Shown: in pieces, positions 41,747-49,741 of the stretch
How positions within the stretch are numbered: the stretch's first letter is position 1
Layout of the letters: each line of letters starts with the position of its first letter
Source: Streptomyces viridiviolaceus
GTDB taxonomy: Bacteria > Actinomycetota > Actinomycetes > Streptomycetales > Streptomycetaceae
DNA length: 64,000 nt
Reading direction: 5' to 3'
Assembly: GCF_014650995.1 (NCBI RefSeq)
Contig: NZ_BMWA01000023.1
Coordinates: 62,001-126,000, forward strand
Program-made: the position numbers and the translations under genes
The notes under the pieces: model-generated
The model's database searches: none
What the model was told of the DNA's origin: nothing
The model's input: the letters and a program-made list of their open reading frames with translations, nothing else

Positions 41747-43090
41747 CTAGGCCGTCGGCCGCCCCATCGCGCGGTACGTCCATCCGGCCCGCCGCCACAC
41801 CTCCGGATCCAGGGCGTTGCGACCGTCCAGGACGACCCGGGCCGCCGCGACCTCGCCCAGGTCCTCCGGGTCCAGCTCGCGGAACTCCCGCCACTCCGTC
41901 AGGTGCAGCACGACGTCGGCGCCCCGCACCGCCTCCAGCGCCGAGTCGGCATAGCCGAGGGTGGGGAACAGCCGCCGGGCGTTCTCCATGCCCTTGGGGT
42001 CGTACACCGTCACCTGGCCGCCCTGGAGGTGGATCTGCCCCGCGACGTTCAGCGCGGGCGAGTCCCGGACGTCGTCGGAGTCGGGCTTGAAGGTGGCGCC
42101 CAGCACCGCGACCCGCTTGCCCAGGAAGGAGCCGCCGCCCAGTGCCTGCCGGGCAAGCTCCACCATCTGGCCGCGCTGGCGCATGTTGATGGAGTCGATC
42201 TCGCGCAGGAACGTCAGCGCCTGGTCGGCCCCCAGCTCTCCGGCGCGCGCCATGAAGGCCCGGATGTCCTTGGGCAGGCAGCCGCCGCCGAACCCGATAC
42301 CGGCCCGCAGGAACTTCTTCCCGATCCGGTCGTCGTACCCGATGGCCTCGGCCAGCTTGGCGACGTCGCCGTCCGCGGCCTCGCAGACCTCCGCCATCGC
42401 GTTGATGAAGGAGATCTTGGTGGCGAGGAAGGAGTTCGCCGAGGTCTTCACCAGCTCGGCGGTCGGGAAGTCGGTGACGACGAAGGGCGAGCCCTCCGCC
42501 ACCGGCGTCGCGTACACCTCCCGCAGCAGCTTCTCGGCCCGCTCGCTGCGCACCCCGACCACGATCCGGTCGGGGTGCAGGGTGTCCTGCACGGCGAAGC
42601 CCTCGCGCAGGAACTCGGGGTTCCAGGCCAGCTCGGCGTCGCCGCCGGCCGGAGCGTGCTCGGCGAGGTAGGCGGCCAGCCGGTCGGCGGAGCCCACGGG
42701 CACGGTCGACTTGCCGACGACGAGCGCGGGCCCCTTCAGGTGCGGCGCGAGCGAGGCCAGCGCGGAGTCGACGTAACTCATGTCGCAGGCGTACTCGCCG
42801 TGCTTCTGCGGCGTGTTCACGCACAGGAAGTGCACGTCGCCGAAGGCCGCGACCTCCGCGAAGTCGGTGGTGAAGCGCAGCCGCCCGCTGGACCCCTCGA
42901 TCCCCGCGACATGCCGCCGCAGCAGTTCCTCGAGGCCCGGCTCGTACATCGGGACCTCGCCCCGCTGGAGCATCTCGATCTTCTCGGGCACCACGTCCAG
43001 GCCCAGCACCTCGAAACCGAGCTCGGCCATGGCCGCCGCGTGGGTCGCGCCGAGATAGCCGGTGCCGATCACGGTGATCTTGAGGGCCAT
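41747..43090 (-). CDS. UDP-glucose 6-dehydrogenase
   Basis: NAD-dependent oxidation of UDP-glucose to UDP-glucuronate, a precursor of acidic cell-surface glycans. The 447-residue protein opens with ITVIGTGYLGATHA (NAD fold), has the GKSTVPVG and WNPEFLREG segments, and carries the catalytic cysteine in FGGGCLPKD, plus the C-terminal UDP-binding domain (GATFKPDSDDVRDSP). ATG 43090 follows GGAG and is preferred over an upstream frame to 43132. It ends at a terminator shared with the CGNR gene. Confidence 0.93.
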   Translation of the reverse strand: MALKITVIGTGYLGATHAAAMAELGFEVLGLDVVPEKIEMLQRGEVPMYEPGLEELLRRHVAGIEGSSGRLRFTTDFAEVAAFGDVHFLCVNTPQKHGEYACDMSYVDSALASLAPHLKGPALVVGKSTVPVGSADRLAAYLAEHAPAGGDAELAWNPEFLREGFAVQDTLHPDRIVVGVRSERAEKLLREVYATPVAEGSPFVVTDFPTAELVKTSANSFLATKISFINAMAEVCEAADGDVAKLAEAIGYDDRIGKKFLRAGIGFGGGCLPKDIRAFMARAGELGADQALTFLREIDSINMRQRGQMVELARQALGGGSFLGKRVAVLGATFKPDSDDVRDSPALNVAGQIHLQGGQVTVYDPKGMENARRLFPTLGYADSALEAVRGADVVLHLTEWREFRELDPEDLGEVAAARVVLDGRNALDPEVWRRAGWTYRAMGRPTA

Positions 43091-43240
43091 GGGTGCTCCA
43101 GAGGTGTACGGCGGAGGTGCGGGCCCGAGCATAGCCGGGGCATGCGAAGGGGCCTCGGCGGGCAGCTTCCCTGCGGCCGGCCGACTGTCGTCAAGCTCAC
43201 CTGTTCACCGAAGCGGCCGAGCCCTAAAATTTGGGTTACT

Positions 43241-43252
43241 TAACAGTAGTTA
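43241..43252 (+). promoter_or_regulatory. Candidate operator before acyl-CoA dehydrogenase
   Basis: TAAC-AGTA-GTTA inverted repeat in an A/T-rich patch 37 nt upstream of the TTG start. TetR-type fatty-acid regulators bind similar sites, so this is a guess at function. Confidence 0.3.
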
Positions 43253-43288
43253 GCGCCAGCATCGTTGCTTTTTGGAGCGTGAGAGACC

Positions 43289-44446
43289 TTGGCCGGATCG
43301 GCTGACTTCGACCTGTACCGCCCGTCCGAGGAGCACGACATGCTCCGCGACGCCGTCCGCTCGCTGGCCGAGGCGAAGATCGCGCCGTACGCCGCCGCGG
43401 TGGACGAGGAGGCCCGCTTCCCGCAGGAGGCCCTCGACGCCCTGGTCGCGAACGACCTGCACGCCGTGCACGTCCCCGAGGAGTACGGCGGCGCCGGCGC
43501 CGACGCGCTCGCCACGGTGATCGTCATCGAGGAGGTCGCCCGCGTGTGCGCCTCCTCCTCCCTCATCCCGGCCGTGAACAAGCTGGGCTCCCTGCCGGTG
43601 ATCCTCTCCGGCTCCGAGGAGCTGAAGAAGAAGTACATGACCCCGCTCGCCAAGGGCGACGCGATGTTCTCGTACTGCCTCTCCGAGCCCGACGCGGGCT
43701 CCGACGCCGCCGGCATGAAGACCAGGGCCGTCCGCGACGGCGACACCTACGTCCTCAACGGCGTGAAGCGCTGGATCACCAACGCGGGCGTCTCCGAGTA
43801 CTACACGGTGATGGCGGTCACCGACCCGGCCAAGCGCTCCAAGGGCATCTCCGCCTTCGTCGTCGAGAAGTCCGACGAGGGCGTCTCCTTCGGCGCGCCG
43901 GAGAAGAAGCTCGGCATCAAGGGCTCCCCGACCCGCGAGGTCTACCTCGACAACGTCCGCATCCCCGCCGACCGCATGATCGGCGAGGAGGGCACCGGCT
44001 TCGCCACCGCGATGAAGACGCTGGACCACACCCGCATCACCATCGCCGCCCAGGCCCTCGGCATCGCCCAGGGCGCCCTCGACTACGCCAAGGGCTACGT
44101 CCAGGAGCGCAAGCAGTTCGGCAAGCCGATCGCCGACTTCCAGGGCGTCCAGTTCATGCTCGCCGACATGGCCATGAAGATAGAGGCCGCCCGCCAGCTG
44201 ACCTACGCCGCCGCCGCCAAGTCCGAGCGCGGCGACAGCGACCTGACCTTCCAGGGCGCCGCCGCCAAGTGCTTCGCCTCGGACGTCGCGATGGAGGTCA
44301 CCACGGACGCCGTCCAGCTGCTCGGCGGCTACGGCTACACCCGTGACTACCCGGTGGAGCGCATGATGCGCGACGCGAAGATCACGCAGATCTACGAGGG
44401 CACGAACCAGGTCCAGCGCATCGTCATGGCGCGCAACCTGCCGTAA
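43289..44446 (+). CDS. Acyl-CoA dehydrogenase
   Basis: FAD flavoprotein introducing the alpha-beta double bond in acyl-CoA. The 385-residue protein has CLSEPDAGSDAAG, the WITNAG flavin motif, and RKQFGKPIADFQGVQF, ending with the catalytic glutamate in QIYEGTNQVQRIVMAR. The N-terminus MAGSADFDLYRPSEEHDMLRD requires a TTG start at 43289; no ATG or GTG in frame gives it, and a weak GGAG lies 12 nt upstream. It stands alone with a strong terminator shared with the thioesterase gene. The chain length it prefers is unknown. Confidence 0.92.
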   Translation: MAGSADFDLYRPSEEHDMLRDAVRSLAEAKIAPYAAAVDEEARFPQEALDALVANDLHAVHVPEEYGGAGADALATVIVIEEVARVCASSSLIPAVNKLGSLPVILSGSEELKKKYMTPLAKGDAMFSYCLSEPDAGSDAAGMKTRAVRDGDTYVLNGVKRWITNAGVSEYYTVMAVTDPAKRSKGISAFVVEKSDEGVSFGAPEKKLGIKGSPTREVYLDNVRIPADRMIGEEGTGFATAMKTLDHTRITIAAQALGIAQGALDYAKGYVQERKQFGKPIADFQGVQFMLADMAMKIEAARQLTYAAAAKSERGDSDLTFQGAAAKCFASDVAMEVTTDAVQLLGGYGYTRDYPVERMMRDAKITQIYEGTNQVQRIVMARNLP

Positions 44447-44469
44447 CGGGGAACGCGACGGACGAGCGA

Positions 44470-44500
44470 GGGCGCCCGGGACCGACGGTCCCGGGCGCCC
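44470..44500. terminator. Bidirectional terminator between acyl-CoA dehydrogenase and thioesterase
   Basis: Perfect 14-bp stem (GGGCGCCCGGGACC and complement) with a 3-nt loop, between convergent genes. Confidence 0.75.
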
Positions 44501-44518
44501 TTCGCGTGCTGCGCGGGG

Positions 44519-45085
44519 TCAGTCCTCGTACCCCTCGGCGGCCCGCTTCTCCCGCAGCTCCATGATCGCGCGGCGCCGGGCCAGGCGGTGGGTGCGGCGG
44601 ATCTGGGCTTCCTGGTAGCGGCGCTTGTCCCGCTCGGTCTCCGGGAGCACCGGCGGCACCGCGCGCGGCTTGCCGTCGGCGTCCACCGCGGCGAACACCA
44701 GATAGGCCGAGCCGACCTGGGTGGCCGGGGCGGATTCGTTCCAGCGCTCGGCCAGGACCCGGACACCGACCTCCATGGAGGTCCGGCCGGTCCAGTTGAC
44801 CTGGGCCTTGACGTGCACGAGGTCGCCGACGCGGACCGGTTCGAGGAACGCCATCTCGTCCATGGACGCGGTGACGGCGGGACCGCCGGAGTGGCGGCCG
44901 GCCACGGCGCCCGCGGCGTCGTCGACCAGCTTCATGATGACGCCGCCGTGCACCGTGCCCAGAAGGTTGGTGTCGCTGTGGGTCATGATGTGGCTGAGGG
45001 TGGTGCGGGATGCCGAGGTCGGCTTGCCCGGGATCTCCGGAGTTCCCGACTCGGCGGGTGAGGCCTGGTCTGCCTGGTCTGTCAT
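44519..45085 (-). CDS. Acyl-CoA thioesterase (hotdog fold)
   Basis: A 188-residue BFIT/YciA-type thioesterase hydrolysing acyl-CoA. The hotdog motif is TNLLGTVHGGVIMKLVDDAAG, with the catalytic Asp, followed by the central strand VGDLVHVKAQVNWTGRTSMEVGVRV. The C-terminal ~40 residues are very basic and helical (RRTHRLARRRAIMELREKRAAEGYED). ATG 45085 is used, with ATG 45112 in frame upstream as an alternative. It converges on the acyl-CoA dehydrogenase and is divergent from the first LCP gene. Confidence 0.88.
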   Translation of the reverse strand: MTDQADQASPAESGTPEIPGKPTSASRTTLSHIMTHSDTNLLGTVHGGVIMKLVDDAAGAVAGRHSGGPAVTASMDEMAFLEPVRVGDLVHVKAQVNWTGRTSMEVGVRVLAERWNESAPATQVGSAYLVFAAVDADGKPRAVPPVLPETERDKRRYQEAQIRRTHRLARRRAIMELREKRAAEGYED

Positions 45086-45204
45086 GGCCTCCACCTTATG
45101 CCGAGGCGACATGGGCGTAATTTGTGTCAGCTTCGCAACAGCGCTGACCTTATTTTCCGACGACCCTTGTATGGGGCACAGCCGGGACCTGCACACTGGG
45201 GCGC

Positions 45205-46491
45205 ATGAACGATTGGCCCGAGGGATGGTCCGGCGAGAACCGCGGCGACCGGTACGGACGCGGCAGCGCGAGCGCACGGCCCGAGAGCGCCCGCGTGATG
45301 CGGCAGGTCCGCCGCGGTCCGGCGGTACCGCCCGGCCCGGGCCCGTCGGCACCGCCGTACGGCGGCGGGGTGCCGCGGCAGCCGTCGTACGTCGACGGCC
45401 ACGGCTACGGTGACCAGGACGGCTACGACAGCGGCTACAACACCGGGCAGGTCTACGGCAGCCCCGGTGGCCGTGGCCCCGCCGGTGCCGGTCCGGGCGG
45501 CCCGCGCCCCGCGCCGAACTGGCGGCGCCGGATCAAGTGGACGGCGATCACGCTGGTGACCGTGCTGGTCGTCACCTTCGTCGGCACCTACTTCTGGGCC
45601 GACTCCAAGCTCAACCGCGAGGTCGACCTGTCCAAGGTCATCGAGCGGCCCGAGGCCGGAGAGGGCACCAACTACCTGATCGTCGGTTCCGACAGCCGCG
45701 AGGGCATGACCGACGAGCAGAAGAAGGACCTGCACACCGGCTCCGCCGAGGGCAAGCGCACCGACTCGATGATGATCCTGCACACCGGGGACAACGGGTC
45801 GACGCTGATCTCGCTGCCCCGTGACTCGGACGTGGAGATCCCGACCTTCGTCGGTTCCGACTCCGGCAAGACCTACCAGGGCACGGGCCGGCACGTGAAG
45901 CTGAACGCCGCCTACGCGGAGGACGGGCCCGAGCTGCTGGTTCGCACCGTCGAGTACAACACCGGGCTGCGCATCGACCACTACGTCGAGATCGGCTTCG
46001 CCGGCTTCGCGAACATCGTCGACGCGGTCGGCGGCGTGGAGATGGACATCCCGCAGGACATCAAGGACACCAAGTCCGGCGCCGACTTCAAGAAGGGCAA
46101 GCAGACCCTGAACGGACAGGAGGCCCTGGCCTTCGTCCGCACCCGGTACGCGCTGGCCGGCTCCGACCTGGACCGGACGAAGAACCAGCAGAAGTTCCTG
46201 TCGGCCCTGGCGAGCCAGGTGGCCACCCCGTCCACCGTCCTCAACCCGTTCAAGCTGTACCCGACCATGGGCGCCGGCCTGGACTCCCTCATCGTCGACA
46301 AGGACATGGGCCTGTTCGACCTGGCCGACATGTTCTGGGCGATGAAGGGCGTCAGCGGCGGCGACGGCACCTCGATGAACATGCCCGTCTCGGGCAGCAC
46401 CGGCGGCAACCTCCAGTGGGACAAGGCCAAGGTGAAGACGCTGGTGGAGCAGCTGAAGAACGACGAGAAGGTCACCGTCTCGGGCAACTGA
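45205..46491 (+). CDS. LCP-family (LytR-CpsA-Psr) protein 1
   Basis: A 428-residue membrane protein. A Gly/Pro/Tyr-rich cytosolic tail (1-105) precedes one transmembrane helix (~111-131) and an extracellular LCP domain (YLIVGSDSREG ... TDSMMILHTG ... SLPRDSDVEIP ... LNAAYAEDGPELLVRTVE ... ALAFVRTRY). LCP enzymes transfer polyprenyl-linked glycopolymers such as teichoic acids or other wall polysaccharides to peptidoglycan. No LytR_C domain follows. It is the only plus-strand member of the seven-gene LCP cluster. Confidence 0.93.
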   Translation: MNDWPEGWSGENRGDRYGRGSASARPESARVMRQVRRGPAVPPGPGPSAPPYGGGVPRQPSYVDGHGYGDQDGYDSGYNTGQVYGSPGGRGPAGAGPGGPRPAPNWRRRIKWTAITLVTVLVVTFVGTYFWADSKLNREVDLSKVIERPEAGEGTNYLIVGSDSREGMTDEQKKDLHTGSAEGKRTDSMMILHTGDNGSTLISLPRDSDVEIPTFVGSDSGKTYQGTGRHVKLNAAYAEDGPELLVRTVEYNTGLRIDHYVEIGFAGFANIVDAVGGVEMDIPQDIKDTKSGADFKKGKQTLNGQEALAFVRTRYALAGSDLDRTKNQQKFLSALASQVATPSTVLNPFKLYPTMGAGLDSLIVDKDMGLFDLADMFWAMKGVSGGDGTSMNMPVSGSTGGNLQWDKAKVKTLVEQLKNDEKVTVSGN

Positions 46492-46497
46492 GCGGGC

Positions 46498-46526
46498 CCG
46501 GAGGCCGGGCTTGCCCCGGCCTCCGG
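46498..46526. terminator. Bidirectional terminator between LCP 1 and the copper-storage gene
   Basis: Perfect 12-bp stem CCGGAGGCCGGG and complement with a 5-nt loop, between convergent genes. Confidence 0.75.
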
Positions 46527-46536
46527 CGATCGCGGG

Positions 46537-46890
46537 TCACATCGTGGCGCCCGCCATCGTCCGGCACAGCTCGGCGCAGCGGCGACAGGCGTCGGCGCAG
46601 CGCATCATCTGGGCGTCGTCCGGCATGGACATACACGCCTCCGCGCACATGTCACAGGCCCGGGCACACAGGGCGCACATCTCGCCGGCCATCGGCGAGA
46701 GGCGCATCATCATGTCCGCGCACATGCGAGTCGTCTCGGAGCAGTCCAGGAGCGCCCGCATGATCTGCATCTGGGCCTGGCCGCCCCGCTGCAGACAGGT
46801 GCTCATGGTCTCCTCGCACACGCTGTGACAGGACATGCACGCGTTGACGCAGTCCTGCATCTCCTTGCTCATGGCGGTGGTGGGCTGCAT
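46537..46890 (-). CDS. Cytosolic four-helix copper-storage protein (DUF326/Csp family)
   Basis: A 117-residue protein with 16 cysteines and about 20 methionines spaced along predicted helices (CVNACMSCHSVC ... MCALCARACDMCAEAC ... CADACRRCAELC). This is the signature of Csp proteins, which fill a four-helix bundle with many Cu(I) ions bound by Cys pairs. There is no signal peptide, so it is the cytosolic (Csp3-like) type, buffering or storing copper. ATG 46890 follows GAGGAGG. It lies between LCP genes without an obvious copper regulator. Confidence 0.88.
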   Translation of the reverse strand: MQPTTAMSKEMQDCVNACMSCHSVCEETMSTCLQRGGQAQMQIMRALLDCSETTRMCADMMMRLSPMAGEMCALCARACDMCAEACMSMPDDAQMMRCADACRRCAELCRTMAGATM

Positions 46891-46987
46891 GGTGCCTCCT
46901 CGGGGGTGACAGGGCACATCGGCCCCGTCCTTCCGTGGTACGCCCGTCCGGGCGACTCCGCCACGGGGGAGCCGGCCGCGGCCGCCG

Positions 46988-48490
46988 TCACGGCTTGCCG
47001 CAGACCACCTCGTCGCCGCGCACCACCGTCCCCGCCTCCTGCGGCGGCTCCTCGGGCCGGACCTTGCGGACCTGTTTGAAGTCGGCGCCCGCGATCACCT
47101 TCAGTGTCGCTCCCTGGCCCGTCACGGGCCTGAGCTCGCTGCCGGGCAGGGCGGCGGCCAGCGACTGCGCCGAGCGGTCCCAGCGCGGGTCGTAGGCGAC
47201 GACGGTCCGCTCCACCGCGCGGTCGACCGCGTTCACCGGTACCCGGGTGGTGCGGAACCCGGTCGCGGCGAGGGCGTCGTCCACCCGCCTGCCGAGCCCG
47301 GCCGTGTCCGTGCCGTTCTCGACCTGGACGCGGATCTGCTTCGGGTCCACCGGGACGCGCTCGGCCGGCTCGGCCGGCGGCGGCCGGTGCGCGGCCAGCG
47401 GCTCGTCCTCACGCAGGGCCGCGAAGAGCCGCTCGGACCCCGCGGGGTCCCACTTCAGGGTCGAGCCGACGCCCTTGACGACGTGGCCCATCTGTCCGAC
47501 GGGCACGGTCATGAACTCCGAGGAGGAGGGCGAGAAGTTCCGCATCGCCCGGCCGAGGGCCAGCATCTCGTCGGTCCCGAAGCCCTTGTCGGCCCGCACC
47601 GAGCCCAGCACCGCCCGGGTCACGTCCCGGAACCTGATGGGGTTCAGCAGGATCCCGGAGGACGTCGCCCGGTCGATGAGGGCCGCCAGGAAGCGCTGCT
47701 GGCGTCTCATCCGGCTCAGGTCGGCGGCCCCGTCGAGGTGGCGGGCCCGGACGTACTGCAGCGCCTGCCCGCCCGTCAGCTGGTGCGTTCCGGCCGGCAG
47801 GTCGAGTCCGGTGTAGGAGTCCTTCAGCGGATGGGCGGTGCAGATCCGCACGCCGCCGAGCACGTCGACGGTCTTCATGAAGCTGGTGAAGTCGACCTCC
47901 ACGTAGTGGTCGATCTTCACGCGGGTCATGTTCTCGACCGTGCGGATGGTCAGCTGCGGGCCGCCCTCGGCATAGGCCGCGTTGAGCCTGACGGGATGTC
48001 CGGCGTGCTGCTCACCGGTCGTGGTGTCGGTGTGCGCGGGTGTCATCGCGAAGGAGTCGCGCGGCAGGCTGACGACGCTCGCCCGTTCCCGGTCCTCCGA
48101 GATGTGCACGATCATGATCGTGTCGGTGCAGTGGCAGGGCGCGCCGCCGAGCCGGTACTTCCGCCGCTCCTCCTCGCTGATCCGGTCCCGGCCGTCGGTG
48201 CCGACCAGTAGCACGTTCATGCCGTGCCCGGCCTGCGGCCGGTTCTTCATGTCCTTGAAGGCGTCGACCCGGGTGATGTCCGCGTCCAGACCGGAGAGCA
48301 CCGCGTGTCCGATGCCGGCCGAGGCGAGCACCACCACCGACAGGGCGGTCACCGCCCGCATGGCCCAGCGCGGCTTCCTCCGCCGTACGGGGGGCCGGGG
48401 CGACCGGCCGGACGGCCGTGGGCGGCCCCGCTGCGGCGGGGGGCCGCCCGCGGCGGTCGGGACCGGGACCCGGGGGGAGCGGGGCGGCAT
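46988..48490 (-). CDS. LCP-family protein 2 with LytR_C domain
   Basis: A 500-residue protein: Pro/Arg-rich N-terminus, one transmembrane helix (~46-66), LCP domain (VLLVGTDGRDR ... TDTIMIVHIS ... SLPRDSFAM ... LNAAYAEGGPQLTIRTVE ... ALQYVRARH) and a C-terminal LytR_C module (IRVQVENGTDTAGLGRRV). The frame is open far upstream. I take ATG 48490; GTG 48505 or TTG 48496 would be closer to a GGAGG. A 54-nt hairpin lies 34 nt upstream of this start. It is divergent from the glycosyltransferase gene. Confidence 0.88.
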   Translation of the reverse strand: MPPRSPRVPVPTAAGGPPPQRGRPRPSGRSPRPPVRRRKPRWAMRAVTALSVVVLASAGIGHAVLSGLDADITRVDAFKDMKNRPQAGHGMNVLLVGTDGRDRISEEERRKYRLGGAPCHCTDTIMIVHISEDRERASVVSLPRDSFAMTPAHTDTTTGEQHAGHPVRLNAAYAEGGPQLTIRTVENMTRVKIDHYVEVDFTSFMKTVDVLGGVRICTAHPLKDSYTGLDLPAGTHQLTGGQALQYVRARHLDGAADLSRMRRQQRFLAALIDRATSSGILLNPIRFRDVTRAVLGSVRADKGFGTDEMLALGRAMRNFSPSSSEFMTVPVGQMGHVVKGVGSTLKWDPAGSERLFAALREDEPLAAHRPPPAEPAERVPVDPKQIRVQVENGTDTAGLGRRVDDALAATGFRTTRVPVNAVDRAVERTVVAYDPRWDRSAQSLAAALPGSELRPVTGQGATLKVIAGADFKQVRKVRPEEPPQEAGTVVRGDEVVCGKP

Positions 48491-48523
48491 GGGCAAGGGG
48501 GGCACCTCCGCGAGGACGCATCC

Positions 48524-48577
48524 AGGGCCTGCCTGGGGATTCCCCGTGGCGTCACGGGGCATCCCCAGGCAGGCCCT
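48524..48577. repeat. Long near-perfect hairpin between divergent LCP 2 and glycosyltransferase genes
   Basis: Arms agggcctgcctggggat (48524-48540) and its exact complement (48561-48577), then one mismatch and a further 7-bp stem CCCCGTG/CACGGGG around a GCGT loop. In total 24 of 25 positions pair. It is not downstream of any gene, so it is not an ordinary terminator; it lies in the presumed leader of LCP 2. Confidence 0.75.
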
Positions 48578-48688
48578 CTGGCCGGACGTGGGATCCGTGA
48601 GCACCGTAGGCCGATACGATCTGCGGCCCGGGGAAGCGGCCCCCGCGGCGCGCACCGGTGTCCCCCGTTCGCGGTAACGTGAGCACCG

Positions 48689-49735
48689 ATGAACGCCAAG
48701 TCCGACGTGCGGTACCCCGCAGTTTCCGTGATCATGCCCGTCCTCAACGAGGAACGGCACCTGCGCGGAGCAGTCCGCGCCATCCTCGCCCAGGAGTACG
48801 CCGGCGAGATGGAGGTCGTGATCGCCCTCGGTCCCTCCACGGACCGCACGGACGAGATCGCCGCCGAACTCGTCCGTGAGGACCCGCGCGTGCACACCGT
48901 GCCGAACCCCACCGGCCGTACCCCCGCCGCGCTGAACGCCGCGATCAAGGCGTCCCGCCATCCGGTCGTCGTCCGCGTCGACGGTCACGGCATGCTGTCG
49001 CCGAACTACATCGCCACGGCCGTACGCCTGCTGGAGGAGACCGGCGCGCAGAACGTCGGCGGCATCATGCACGCCGAGGGCGAGAACGCCTGGGAGGACG
49101 CGGTCGCCGCCGCGATGACCTCGAAGATCGGCGTCGGCAACGCCGCCTTCCATACCGGCGGCCAGGCGGGCCCCGCCGAGACGGTCTACCTGGGTGTCTT
49201 CCGCCGCGAGGCGCTGGAGCGGCAGGGCGGCTACAACGAGGAGTTCATCCGCGCCCAGGACTGGGAGCTGAACTTCCGCATCCGCGAGGCCGGCGGGCTG
49301 ATCTGGTTCTCGCCGGAGCTGCGGGTGTCCTACCGTCCCCGGCCCTCCGTGCGGGCGCTGGCCAAGCAGTACAAGGACTACGGCCGCTGGCGGCACGTCG
49401 TGGCCCGCTACCACTCGGGCTCCATCAACCTGCGCTACCTCGCCCCGCCGACCGCGGTGTGCGCGATCGCGGCGGGGATCGTGGTCGGCGCGGCGCTGAC
49501 CCCCTGGGGCTTCGTGATACCCGGCGGCTACCTGGCCGCGATCGCCGCCGGCTCGGTCCCGGCGGGCAAGGGGCTGTCGTGGAAGGCGCGGGCGCAGATC
49601 CCCGTGGCGCTGGCGACCATGCACATGTCGTGGGGGTGGGGCTTCCTCACCAGCCCGCGGTCGCTGGCCCGCAAGGTGATCGCGAGCCGGCGCCCGGCGG
49701 TCCGGCCGGACGCCGACACCGCCGGCAGCCGCTGA
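48689..49735 (+). CDS. Family 2 glycosyltransferase, membrane-associated
   Basis: A 348-residue inverting glycosyltransferase of the GT-A fold. The N-terminal segment AVSVIMPVLNEERHL binds the nucleotide sugar, VRVDGHGML is the DxD-like site, and QDWELNFRIREAGG is the conserved acceptor/catalytic block. Two C-terminal hydrophobic segments (~255-300) anchor it. No ribosome site is seen, but TAACGT ends 8 nt before ATG 48689. Sitting inside the LCP cluster, it probably builds the glycan that the LCP proteins attach. Confidence 0.9.
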   Translation: MNAKSDVRYPAVSVIMPVLNEERHLRGAVRAILAQEYAGEMEVVIALGPSTDRTDEIAAELVREDPRVHTVPNPTGRTPAALNAAIKASRHPVVVRVDGHGMLSPNYIATAVRLLEETGAQNVGGIMHAEGENAWEDAVAAAMTSKIGVGNAAFHTGGQAGPAETVYLGVFRREALERQGGYNEEFIRAQDWELNFRIREAGGLIWFSPELRVSYRPRPSVRALAKQYKDYGRWRHVVARYHSGSINLRYLAPPTAVCAIAAGIVVGAALTPWGFVIPGGYLAAIAAGSVPAGKGLSWKARAQIPVALATMHMSWGWGFLTSPRSLARKVIASRRPAVRPDADTAGSR

Positions 49736-49741
49736 CGACCG

